The notes under the pieces are model-generated. The model had not been told where the DNA came from. It did no database searches and saw only the letters and a program-made list of their open reading frames with translations. A DNA stretch of 60,026 bases, taken from the NCBI GenBank assembly GCA_002472565.1, contig DKSK01000008.1:1-60026 (forward strand), in the 5' to 3' direction. Positions 1 to 7,185 of this stretch are shown here, piece by piece. Both the position numbers and the translations under genes were made by a program. This stretch comes from Bacteroidales bacterium UBA7258 (GTDB lineage Bacteria > Bacteroidota > Bacteroidia > Bacteroidales > UBA932). Numbering within the stretch: position 1 is the stretch's first letter; each line of letters starts with the position of its first letter.

Positions 1-2744
1 GGCCTTCCCTTCTCCTTGACAGACGTCGGGTTGCCCAGGACGTCCCTCGAGAGGATCTCTTCTCGCCATGACTCGGCGCCGTCCACGTATTCGACTGTCC
101 GCGCCGGCATGAGCCTGCCGTCGAACGTGCCGTACTCGGTCACCGTGCTCCTCGACCTGGCGGAATCCGGGCTCGGAAAAGGTTGCACTATTTCGCCGAT
201 TGGAAGCGTACGGAGGGGCCGGATGACCGGAGCGTCGTCGTCCGGGAAGACGATGCCGTATGTCCTCTTCACGGGCTCGGAGAGGGCGTGGGCTGAGGCC
301 AGCGAGGAGGCCCACCAAGGGGCCACTCCGGGCCAGGTGTCAGGATACGTCAGGGTCACGGAGCGGACGGCGTCGGAGGAGCTTACGGTCACCGACGTCC
401 TGCGCGCCGGCTTGTCATACGAATTGCGCACCACGCCGTAGCTGACCACCGTCGTGTCGTTGCCGGAATGGTGATAGCCGATGCGCGTCACCGACGAAGG
501 TGCGGAGCCCATGCTGCGCTGGCTGTAGACCGGATAGTGCTGGAAATCCTGGTCATAGACGGGCCCCTCTTCGAGCCGCTGCATCACGCGGACGGCCCTG
601 TAGCCCGTCAGCTGGGAGGCGGAAGGGAAGGAGGTGTAGGAGGTCTCCTCCTTTTCCACCAGCTCGGCCGTTCCGGTGGAAGGGTTGCGGCGGTAGGTCT
701 CTCTCCTGACCAGGCGGGGCGCCGTCGAAGCGCCGTCGTATGTGTACTCTTGTTCCACGCCGGATAACGGCGCGATTCCGAGGCGTCCTTCCGAGTAGGT
801 TTCCCGCCAGGTGGACGGGAAGCGCGCTCCGGCATCGTAGACGGGGTTGTAGACCGGGGCCGTGTCATAGGTGTACACGGTCCTGTTCCCGACGGAATTC
901 CCGTCCGCGGAGACGTCCTCGGTGACCGAGCCGTACCACACGCGGGCGGACGTGAGGGCCTGCCCGTCCGTGACCGGGGTCTCGCTGAGGGTGAAGGTCC
1001 ATGCCGTGCGTGCCGAAGGCAGGGTCAGGTTATCCAGGACCAGACGCGCCGAGGTGCGAAGGTAAACCTCCTTCAGAGGAAGGGCAGGCGCGCTCGTCGT
1101 TGGACTTCCGTATGAGAACGTCCTGACCCGCTTCAGCGCGGCCCCGTCCAGCACCCGGATGCTCTCCACCCTCACGCCCACGCTCACAGGCACCGTCTTG
1201 CCGGCCACCGTAATCTGGGCGCCGGTGAGGGCGCCCCCGTATTCCCACTCGGTCTGGGCCCCGTCATGGTCCGCCGAGGTCAGCATCATGTAGCTCGCTT
1301 CCGCCGGTTTCGGGGCGCCGTAGGCAAGACTCATCGTGTAGTTCGGGGAAGAGTTGAGGAGGTATGGACAGAGGTCTGTCCTGGAGGCGTCCTCGTCTAT
1401 GGGATGGAGCATGGTCCCGTCACCGTTCTCTCCGTTGAAGTAGCCGTACCAGTCCTGAGAGTAGCGGGACACCGCGCCCTTGGCGGTATGGTATGCGAAT
1501 GTCCACCGGTCCTCAACCGTGACGTCGTCCGACCCGTAAAAGGTCACGCCGGCGAGCACGATGCGCCCGTCGTAGGAATCGCGGCGCGTGTCGGTCTCGG
1601 CCCTCAGCAGCTGTCTCCCGGCCGCGTCCGTCACCCTGACCCGGGTCAGACGCCGCGGATAGTTCGCCGCGTCCGACCCTGACGTGACCGAATGGAGGGA
1701 GCGGGAAGCGACGGACTCGTAGCTGAATGACGCCGTGTAGCCGGAGAGGGTTATGCCCGTGAGCACTTTCGTCTGATGGGACGACCTGACGGTCGTGTAC
1801 TCGGAGCCGTAGCTCTCGTCATGGCCGGACGTGTTCCGGCTCGGGGTTTCGGTGACCGTCTTGGACACGGTCGCCGTGCTGCGGTCCCATGTTCCGCCGT
1901 CCGCATAGCTGAAGGAGGCCGACTCCGTCCCGTCACGGCTCGTCACCTGCGTGAGATGCCATGCGGTCGTGGCGCTCCAGTCCACCTGCTGTCCGGTGGA
2001 ATAGGTTGGTTCCCGGTACTGGTCCTTGCGGGTGGCCGCCTCTCGGCAGCCGAAGGTGTAGACCGTCCCGTCCGGACCCGTGACGGTGAACGCCTTCTCC
2101 TCGCGCCCGCCGACGGTCTCGGTGGAGTAGGATATCTCCACGCCGTCGCCCTGAATCTGGACCACTTTCCCGTCAGGGTCGAGGATGAACTGTCCCTTCA
2201 GGCCCATCACGCTATAGCTGTATCTGTCCGAATTGGTGTCCATGCGGTTCCATGCCACGCCGGTCAGGAAGGAGGCGGAGGCGTTGTCCGTGGTCCTGGC
2301 GAGAAGGCTCTGAAGAACGGATGAGTCCGGCCACCTGTATGAGAACGTGCCGTCCTCGAACTCGTCCGGCATGTAGACGACCTCCCTGGTTATGCATCCT
2401 CCGGCGTTGAGCGTCCACCCTAGGCCCGCGACGCCGGCGATCTCATCAAGCTTTATGCCGTTGCTGCAGTAGTCCAGGCTGACGGGGATGGTCAGCCGGT
2501 GGCCCTTGAGCTCATAGATGGGTACGCTGTATTCGGCCGCACCCATGCTGTGCGTGAAGGGGACGTCGGCGTATTTCACTTTCGATGCCGCCTCGGGAGA
2601 AGGAGGAAGGATATCCTCCAGCTGAGTCGCACCGCGTCTGTACGATACCTCGTTCTGGGCGAATGCCGTATTGGAGATGACCATGAGCAGGGTCAGGAGT
2701 ATTCCCGGGCCTGCGAAGTTGAAATGTCGGTAAGTGCGTGCCAT
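1..2744 (-). CDS. Secreted RHS-type protein, N-terminal part (runs off left edge)
   Basis: An open frame runs leftwards from an ATG at 2744 to the window edge without a stop, giving about 914 residues of an incomplete protein. Residues 1-30 form a signal peptide: a basic start, a hydrophobic stretch (GILLTLLMVISNTAFA) and likely cleavage before QNE. The next 100 residues contain the hallmark of Bacteroidota RHS/wall-associated proteins: IPVSLDYCSNGIKLDEIAG followed by GLGWTLNAGGCITREV. After that come many beta-strand-like, Tyr/Thr/Ser-rich segments such as LTGITLSGYTASFSY and VYTYDTAPVYN. Family members are large secreted or surface shells, some carrying a variable C-terminal toxin; that end is outside the window, so no toxin can be claimed. 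A weak promoter-like TATCTTGC lies near 2779-2786 on the minus strand. The family call is fairly firm; the role is unknown. Confidence 0.8.
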   Translation of the reverse strand, partial: MARTYRHFNFAGPGILLTLLMVISNTAFAQNEVSYRRGATQLEDILPPSPEAASKVKYADVPFTHSMGAAEYSVPIYELKGHRLTIPVSLDYCSNGIKLDEIAGVAGLGWTLNAGGCITREVVYMPDEFEDGTFSYRWPDSSVLQSLLARTTDNASASFLTGVAWNRMDTNSDRYSYSVMGLKGQFILDPDGKVVQIQGDGVEISYSTETVGGREEKAFTVTGPDGTVYTFGCREAATRKDQYREPTYSTGQQVDWSATTAWHLTQVTSRDGTESASFSYADGGTWDRSTATVSKTVTETPSRNTSGHDESYGSEYTTVRSSHQTKVLTGITLSGYTASFSYESVASRSLHSVTSGSDAANYPRRLTRVRVTDAAGRQLLRAETDTRRDSYDGRIVLAGVTFYGSDDVTVEDRWTFAYHTAKGAVSRYSQDWYGYFNGENGDGTMLHPIDEDASRTDLCPYLLNSSPNYTMSLAYGAPKPAEASYMMLTSADHDGAQTEWEYGGALTGAQITVAGKTVPVSVGVRVESIRVLDGAALKRVRTFSYGSPTTSAPALPLKEVYLRTSARLVLDNLTLPSARTAWTFTLSETPVTDGQALTSARVWYGSVTEDVSADGNSVGNRTVYTYDTAPVYNPVYDAGARFPSTWRETYSEGRLGIAPLSGVEQEYTYDGASTAPRLVRRETYRRNPSTGTAELVEKEETSYTSFPSASQLTGYRAVRVMQRLEEGPVYDQDFQHYPVYSQRSMGSAPSSVTRIGYHHSGNDTTVVSYGVVRNSYDKPARRTSVTVSSSDAVRSVTLTYPDTWPGVAPWWASSLASAHALSEPVKRTYGIVFPDDDAPVIRPLRTLPIGEIVQPFPSPDSARSRSTVTEYGTFDGRLMPARTVEYVDGAESWREEILSRDVLGNPTSVKEKGR

Positions 2745-2836
2745 GGCTATTTGGCCGTTTTAAGTTATCGACTTGGGCGCAAGATACGTAAAATATACGG
2801 ATATTGGTCATGGGATGAAGGAAATTTTCCCGGCCA

Positions 2837-2906
2837 TGTGGAATTCGGGTGGGTGGCGCTGAAGTCGGCCTTGAGGTAGGCCTCCGCCTTCTGGCGCCCC
2901 GCCCCC
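2837..2906 (-). pseudogene. Relic of a flavodoxin-like gene
   Basis: On the minus strand this segment reads GRQKAEAYLKADFSATHPNS, which closely resembles GRQSAEADLKAALPNST in the intact flavodoxin lipoprotein at 4510-5346. The DNA is also alike (ccttgaggt.ggcctccgc.ctctggcgccc). No flavodoxin N-terminus, FMN loop or C-terminus is present around it, so it is a short relic of a second copy or of a duplication. It directly abuts a dispersed repeat copy (2915-2988). The resemblance is seen directly; the history is inferred. Confidence 0.5.
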
Positions 2907-2914
2907 CTCTTCTC

Positions 2915-2988
2915 CACCGCCGTGTGCGGGACTATTCGAACTACCTGATACTCAATGCGAATTTTAGGGGCTTGCACATCGAGGACCG
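2915..2988 (-). repeat. Dispersed intergenic repeat, copy 1
   Basis: Read on the minus strand, this stretch matches 7006-7080 of the plus strand. There is an exact 19-bp block (cggtcctcgatgtgcaagc), then a looser match through a TATCAGgTAGTT core to a shared GCGGTGG end. The two copies are therefore in opposite orientation about 4 kb apart. It lies in a gene-free stretch between the RHS gene and the GNAT gene and carries no plausible ORF. Confidence 0.6.
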
Positions 2989-3044
2989 ATTTTGGGACGC
3001 CATGGATTTTATGGCAGGCGCTTCTCGGGCCTTGAAGTATGGCC

Positions 3045-3620
3045 TCAGAGGTTTTTGTCGTCGGTCGCGGGGGCCTGGGGCATGACCTTCCTGAAGACGA
3101 ACATCTCGTCGTCCTCGTTCCAGTGGCCCGCCTCCTCTTCTGGGACCTTGGGGCCAGGTTGGTGCCTGTTCCAGAACTCGACGACATGGAAGCCGCAACG
3201 GTTCACGTAGAAATGGAGGTTCCGCTTCTCGAAATATGGGGTCATGGTCTCCCATACGCGGATCTCCGGATGCATCGTCTCCACAGCCTTCCATGCGGCC
3301 TGTCCGATGCCCTTTCCATGGCATTCCGGTGCCACGAAGAGCAGGTCGAGGTCGCCTTTCGCCTCCTTCCGATCTATCTGGAGGACAAGGCCACCGACCT
3401 TCTTGCCGTCCACGACGATCCTGTACGCCTCAGCGTTCTTCCCGTCGATAGAATTCTCGATCGTCCGGCGTGAGATCGTCTCCTCACCCTCCTCGCAACG
3501 GTTGTCCCTCATCCCGAACTCGATCTGGGCGCCGTACCTGAACGCCCACTGGTTGTCGCTTATGAACTGCTCCCTGTCGTCGGCCTGCAGGGGCTCCAGG
3601 CTTACCTTTGTCTTTTCCAT
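3045..3620 (-). CDS. GNAT-family N-acetyltransferase
   Basis: A 191-residue protein of the GCN5-related acetyltransferase family, which transfers the acetyl group of acetyl-CoA to an amine. The acetyl-CoA loop is at about residues 94-108 (LLFVAPECHGKGIGQAAW), fitting the Q/R-x-x-G-x-G/A pattern. The preceding strand GGLVLQIDRKEAKGDLDLL and the later FYVNRCGFHVVEFW also match the fold (motifs D, A and B). Length is close to the usual 150-190. It has no signal peptide, so it is cytoplasmic. It stands alone; the 25-bp palindrome at 3726-3750, about 105 nt upstream of the start, contains a minus-strand TAACTTTG promoter element and may control it. The substrate cannot be told from sequence. Confidence 0.85.
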   Translation of the reverse strand: MEKTKVSLEPLQADDREQFISDNQWAFRYGAQIEFGMRDNRCEEGEETISRRTIENSIDGKNAEAYRIVVDGKKVGGLVLQIDRKEAKGDLDLLFVAPECHGKGIGQAAWKAVETMHPEIRVWETMTPYFEKRNLHFYVNRCGFHVVEFWNRHQPGPKVPEEEAGHWNEDDEMFVFRKVMPQAPATDDKNL

Positions 3621-3725
3621 GGATTTATGCCTTGAAAATAGATTTTGTCTTGAAATGTCATCCGATGTCCATCCCTTCGTGCCCTAGTGCGACCGACGTG
3701 TTCTTCATCTATCCCAATTTTCGGC

Positions 3726-3750
3726 AAAGTTACCAACGTTTGGTAACTTT
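3726..3750. promoter_or_regulatory. 25-bp near-perfect palindrome overlapping a promoter element
   Basis: The arms are AAAGTTACCAA (3726-3736) and TTGGTAACTTT (3740-3750), perfect 11-bp inverted repeats with a 3-nt centre (CGT). The left arm together with base 3725 forms CAAAGTTA, which on the minus strand is a perfect -7 element TAACTTTG pointing at the GNAT gene. The right arm gives TAACTTTC on the plus strand, one base off the same element, pointing towards the AAA_14 relic. This fits an operator for a dimeric regulator; the function is inferred. Confidence 0.6.
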
Positions 3751-3782
3751 CCAGCGGTTCGGCCTTGAAAATAGGCCGCTGG
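3751..3782. repeat. Second inverted repeat adjoining the palindrome
   Basis: CCAGCGG (3751-3757) and CCGCTGG (3776-3782) are perfect inverted arms, with a nested GGCC...GGCC inside. It begins at the base after the 25-bp palindrome, so the two form one composite structure. A 13-base block from its loop (gccttgaaaatag, 3762-3774) is repeated at 3629-3641, just upstream of the GNAT start. Confidence 0.55.
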
Positions 3783-3871
3783 CGCATGTTGGCAGTGGTG
3801 AACATCAACCTAATGGAATCCACCTTACCTCGGCAAGAACCATAGATGCGTAAGATGGCGATTTGCCCTAA

Positions 3872-4273
3872 TACTCCATTTTATCGGAATTCAATAATTA
3901 TTTTTATCTTTATCTCGACGAAATTCAGGACGTTGACGGATGGCATCTCTTTGTGAATCGTCTGCTTAGAAGCGGGATGAGGGTTTTCGTCACAGGTAGC
4001 AACGCTAAACTGCTCAGCAGCGAACTTGCGACCCACTTGACGGGACGTTACAACGAAATCCGCCTTTTCCCCTTCTCTTTCTCTGAATATTGCTCCTATC
4101 ATCATATAGACACCACTGGCATCACGACAAAGGCGGAAGCATCCCGCAAGAGAGCCTTCATGGACTATATCACAACCGGAGGATTCCCGGAACTCCAGCG
4201 GCTGAGAAACAAGCGAAGCTACATAGAGAGCCTTATCGGCGCCATTCTGGAAAAGGACATCAAGCGCCGCTAA
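3872..4273 (+). pseudogene. Relic of an AAA_14/DUF4143 ATP-binding protein
   Basis: The frame opens after a stop at 3869-3871 and reads, without a usable ATG, through a Walker B strand (YLYLDEIQDVDGWHLFVNRL), the sensor segment VFVTGSNAKLLSSELATHLT, GRY, and FPFSFSEY. It continues through YITTGGFPELQ and ends at LEKDIKRR followed by TAA. These are central parts of the AAA_14 (PF13173) plus DUF4143 (PF13635) ATPases common in Bacteroidota, normally near 380-400 residues. The Walker A P-loop is missing upstream and most of the C-terminal domain is missing downstream, so this is a fragment of about 134 codons. A minus-strand ORF over the same bases is only its shadow. Confidence 0.8.
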
Positions 4274-4411
4274 TTGTTTCAGCCATAGATTGGCTGCTTT
4301 CATGATGATGCGGGTGTTTCTGTGAAAGGACGAGACTGAGTTATTTGTCTGAGTGTCGGCGAGTTGCATAAGGATCTGTTTGCATGGTGGGCACGGGCGA
4401 ATATGTAGCAA

Positions 4412-4448
4412 ATTGCACCGTGCGCCCATGACTGGACGACGGTGCAAT
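4412..4448. repeat. Inverted repeat downstream of the flavodoxin gene
   Basis: ATTGCACCGT (4412-4421) and ACGGTGCAAT (4439-4448) are perfect 10-bp arms around a 17-nt loop. It lies about 60 nt past the flavodoxin stop on the minus strand but has no U-run, so it is a poor intrinsic terminator. The rest of 4274-4509 has no gene. The stretch ctgagtgtcggcgagttgc (about 4350-4368) weakly resembles the core of the dispersed repeat at 6929-7077. Confidence 0.45.
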
Positions 4449-4509
4449 CTGGTGGCGCCCGCCAAGGGGCCTGTTGCCTGGGGGAACTTGTCCCGCCTGG
4501 TCGGCTGGG

Positions 4510-5346
4510 TTACCTGACGACCTCGGTGAACTCGGGCTTGGCGCCCTCCTCCTTGCCACGGATGACGTAGATGGTGAACACGGATTCCTTGCCGTCCGGG
4601 CCTGCGGACTTCGTCTTGAACATGTACTCGGTCCCGTCCGGGGTCTCACGCTCGCCGACGGTGTCTGGCGTGCCGAGCGGCATCTGGTAGTCCCCGCAGG
4701 CCGCCTCGAAGAGCGCCGCGTCCTCCGCCGTGACCTTTCTCTGGGCCGAGAAATCCGGCAGGGTCTCGACCTCGCCCTTCAGCATCCCGTTGGCGATCAG
4801 ATACTTCGTGATTTCGGCCGGGGCCTTGTCTACCCTCGCCGCGCGGACACCGTAGCTCGGGAGAACCGTGGAATTCGGAAGCGCGGCCTTGAGGTCGGCC
4901 TCCGCGCTCTGGCGCCCGCCGCTGCCGAAGGTGCAGAATGGAACGACGACCTTGCCGTCGAGGTTGACCTCCTTCAGGAGCGACTTTATCGGCAGGGCGT
5001 AGGTCCCGAACCATATCGGATAGCCGAGGAAGACGGTGTCGTAGGCGGCCACGTCTACGCCCGGGGCCTTCAGCGGAGATACCTCGCCGCCCTCCATCTC
5101 CTTCTGGCAGCGCGCGATGGTCTCGTCGTAGGTGCCGTCGTATGGATTTGCGAGCTCGACCTTGATGAGCGTGTCGAGCCCGAGCTGCCTGGCGAATTCC
5201 TTGGCGACCTTCTCGGTCCCGCCCGTCTGTGAATAGTAGACGACCACGCTCTTGCGAGGCTGGACCGTCTCTGCGTTCTTCTTTCCTCCGGCGCCACAGC
5301 CTGCCAGCGTCAGCAGGACGGCGAGCAATGTCAATGGTTTTTTCAT
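4510..5346 (-). CDS. Flavodoxin-domain lipoprotein
   Basis: A 278-residue protein if started at ATG 5346 (MKKPLTLLAVLLTLAGC); the longer frame adds 11 residues before the signal. The lipobox LAGC at about residues 14-17 marks a lipoprotein. The flavodoxin fold follows: the FMN phosphate loop YYSQTGGTEKVA, then FLGYPIWFGTYALPI (ring-stacking loop) and FCTFGSGGRQSAEADL. This is the long-chain flavodoxin_4 type often annotated as flavodoxin in Bacteroidales. The last 80 residues are an extra C-terminal domain (TPDGTEYMFKTKSAG...FTIYVIRG). Electron transfer or quinone-type reduction outside the cytoplasm is inferred; the partner is unknown. The promoter TATATTTG lies at 5385-5392, divergent from the neighbouring hydrolase. 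Confidence 0.85.
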   Translation of the reverse strand: MKKPLTLLAVLLTLAGCGAGGKKNAETVQPRKSVVVYYSQTGGTEKVAKEFARQLGLDTLIKVELANPYDGTYDETIARCQKEMEGGEVSPLKAPGVDVAAYDTVFLGYPIWFGTYALPIKSLLKEVNLDGKVVVPFCTFGSGGRQSAEADLKAALPNSTVLPSYGVRAARVDKAPAEITKYLIANGMLKGEVETLPDFSAQRKVTAEDAALFEAACGDYQMPLGTPDTVGERETPDGTEYMFKTKSAGPDGKESVFTIYVIRGKEEGAKPEFTEVVR

Positions 5347-5384
5347 GTCTATGGTCATTTTAGTGATTCTTTCTTGCATCTTCG

Positions 5385-5392
5385 CAAATATA
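5385..5392 (-). promoter_or_regulatory. -7 promoter element of the flavodoxin gene
   Basis: On the minus strand this reads TATATTTG, a perfect match to the Bacteroidota -7 consensus TAnnTTTG, 38 nt upstream of the chosen ATG (5346). No TTTG is seen at the ideal -33 spacing. A near-match, TACCTTGG (5444-5451), sits on the plus strand just before the divergent hydrolase. Confidence 0.6.
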
Positions 5393-5456
5393 CAAAATTC
5401 ACCTTCATCGGAGCCGCCGGTTCCATGGAGACGAAAATTTTGCTACCTTGGCCTCC

Positions 5457-6884
5457 ATGAAAAGATTCATGGTCGTTTTGGTTGCGAGCCTCGTGGCAGT
5501 TGCCGCCTGGGCGCAGGACATACAGGTGAACGGTGCCTGGTCGGGCAGGCTGAAGGTGGAGGGGACCGAACTGCGGCTGGTGCTCCACATCGACGGCGAC
5601 GCCTGCACCCTGGACTCCCCGGACCAGGGGGTCATGGGCATAAAGGGCGAACTGGAGCGGACCGCGACGGGCATCGGTTTTTCGGTGCCGTCGATCGGAG
5701 TCCGCTACGAAGGGGTCTGCCTCGGGACCATGATAGTGGGGACCTTCCGGCAGAACGGCGTTTCCATTCCGTTGACGCTGAAGCCGGGCGTGGCGCGGCT
5801 CAACCGGCCGCAGACGCCGGTCCCTCCGTTCCCGTATCGGACCGAGGAGGTGAGCTTCCGCAACGGCGATGCCGTACTGAAGGGGACCCTGGTCACGCCG
5901 CCGGGCTGCACGCGCGAGACGCCGGTGCTGCTGATGGTCACGGGCAGCGGCCTGCAGAACAGGGACGAGGAGATATTCGAGCACAGGCCCTTTGCGGTCA
6001 TCGCGGACGCTTTGGCGCGTCAGGGCTTCGCCACGCTGCGCTATGACGACCGCGGCTACGGGGAGTCGACGGGCGAGCTGACGGGCGCCACGACGGAGGA
6101 CTTCGAGGGCGATGCGCTGGCGGGGGTCAATCTGCTTCGTTCGCGCTTCGACCGGGTCGGTGTGCTGGGGCACAGCGAGGGCGGCACCATCGCGCTGATG
6201 CTGGCCGCGGAGGGGAAGGTGGACTTCGTCGTGAGCCTGGCGGGCAACGTGGTCTCGGGTGAGAAGACCCTGCTGGCGCAGAACCGGCTGGCCTTGGGGC
6301 AGGCGGGGTATTCCGAGGAGGTCGTCGGCCTCTACTGCAAGGAGCTCGAGCGGATTTTCGACGCGGCCAAGGCCGGGGATTCCGCCGGGGCGCCTGCGGC
6401 GTCTGCGGCATCTGCGGCGAAATCTTCTGCCGGGGCATCTTCGGGGTCTTCTGGCGCGGCATCTTCTGGGGCTTCTGCTTCTTCAGAATCTTCTGCCACG
6501 GTTTCTTCGGAATCTTCTGTATCACAGGTTTCTGCCGGGCTGCCGGCGGAGCTCCGCCAGAACCTCCAGGCTGTGAAGGCGCAGTGCGCCACCCCATACA
6601 TGCGCTGTACCCTTGCCCTGGACCTTTCGGACCGGCTCGGCAAGATCACCTGCCCGGTGCTCGCGCTGAACGGCACGAAGGATTGGCAGGTCAATTGCGA
6701 GGAAAACCTGGGCCTCCTGCGCAAGGGGCTCGGCGGCCCTAAGGAGATCCACGCCGTCGAGGGCGTCAACCACCTCTTCCAGCATTGCGAAACCGGCAGC
6801 CCTTCCGAATACAAGGGCATCGAAGAAACCTTCGCCCCCGAAGCCCTCGCCCTCATCGCCGACTGGCTCAAGCGCCTGTACTAA
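5457..6884 (+). CDS. Secreted alpha/beta hydrolase with Ser/Ala-rich insert
   Basis: A 475-residue protein started at ATG 5457 (MKRFMVVLVASLVAVAAWAQ, a clear signal peptide). Residues 20-125 form a beta-rich N-terminal domain usual in Bacteroidota secreted esterase-like hydrolases. The alpha/beta hydrolase core follows: oxyanion region VTGSGLQNRDE, RYDDRGYGESTG, nucleophile elbow GHSEGG (Ser about 240), acid in NGTKDW (Asp about 409) and VNHLF (His about 439). All three catalytic residues are present. Between the lid and the acid lies an odd low-complexity stretch (about residues 304-361) made almost only of Ala, Ser and Gly from repeated tcttctg/gcatct units. Members are exported serine hydrolases or peptidases; the substrate is unknown. 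Confidence 0.85.
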   Translation: MKRFMVVLVASLVAVAAWAQDIQVNGAWSGRLKVEGTELRLVLHIDGDACTLDSPDQGVMGIKGELERTATGIGFSVPSIGVRYEGVCLGTMIVGTFRQNGVSIPLTLKPGVARLNRPQTPVPPFPYRTEEVSFRNGDAVLKGTLVTPPGCTRETPVLLMVTGSGLQNRDEEIFEHRPFAVIADALARQGFATLRYDDRGYGESTGELTGATTEDFEGDALAGVNLLRSRFDRVGVLGHSEGGTIALMLAAEGKVDFVVSLAGNVVSGEKTLLAQNRLALGQAGYSEEVVGLYCKELERIFDAAKAGDSAGAPAASAASAAKSSAGASSGSSGAASSGASASSESSATVSSESSVSQVSAGLPAELRQNLQAVKAQCATPYMRCTLALDLSDRLGKITCPVLALNGTKDWQVNCEENLGLLRKGLGGPKEIHAVEGVNHLFQHCETGSPSEYKGIEETFAPEALALIADWLKRLY

Positions 6885-6913
6885 CCCCGCCGTGTCCAAA
6901 ATCGAATTGCACC

Positions 6914-6927
6914 ACCTGTTTTCAGGT
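6914..6927. repeat. Short hairpin after the alpha/beta hydrolase gene
   Basis: ACCTG (6914-6918) and CAGGT (6923-6927) pair around TTTT. It lies 30 nt past the hydrolase stop, directly before the dispersed repeat. It is too weak to call a terminator confidently. Confidence 0.3.
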
Positions 6928-6928
6928 A

Positions 6929-7077
6929 CGCCATGTGCAGCCGAAAAATAGAGGCTTGATTATCAGCGACTTACAAAAGGCGTTGCACATCGTGAACCTC
7001 GAAACCGGTCCTCGATGTGCAAGCTTTAAAAATGCATGCTGATTATCAGTTAGTTACGGGATGGGCTGCACATGGCG
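6929..7077 (+). repeat. Structured dispersed repeat, copy 2 (fullest copy)
   Basis: A 149-bp element bounded by 14-bp perfect inverted repeats, CGCCATGTGCAGCC (6929-6942) and GGCTGCACATGGCG (7064-7077). Inside are a second inverted pair TTGCACATCG (6983-6992) and CGATGTGCAA (7013-7022), and two direct copies of TGATTATCAG, each followed a few bases later by a TTAC. It has no coding potential. Related sequence occurs at 2915-2988 (opposite strand, 19-bp exact block) and at 56723-56795 (same core). It looks like a REP- or MITE-like intergenic element rather than a gene. Confidence 0.65.
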
Positions 7078-7114
7078 GTGGCTGCCGTCGAAGTCAGTTA
7101 GCGAGGCCGCCGGG

Positions 7115-7169
7115 GCTGAGTCGTTGGAGCTGAGTCGTTGGAGCTGAGTCGGCGGAGCGAGTCGGCGGA
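7115..7169 (+). repeat. Four tandem copies of a 14-bp unit
   Basis: GCTGAGTCGTTGGA occurs twice (7115-7128, 7129-7142), then GCTGAGTCGGCGGA (7143-7156) and a 13-bp version GCGAGTCGGCGGA (7157-7169). It sits just past the stop of the SGNH hydrolase gene, in the gap between two convergent genes. Confidence 0.75.
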
Positions 7170-7185
7170 ACGGGGCTGGCGGGGG

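Noticed and set aside
2765..3187. A 140-codon minus-strand frame between the RHS and GNAT genes
   Set aside because: It overlaps the GNAT gene in another frame and only its end resembles flavodoxin, so it is treated as a relic, not a gene.
3881..4465. A 194-codon minus-strand frame over the AAA_14 relic
   Set aside because: The plus strand has clear Walker B and sensor motifs; the minus frame has no family resemblance.
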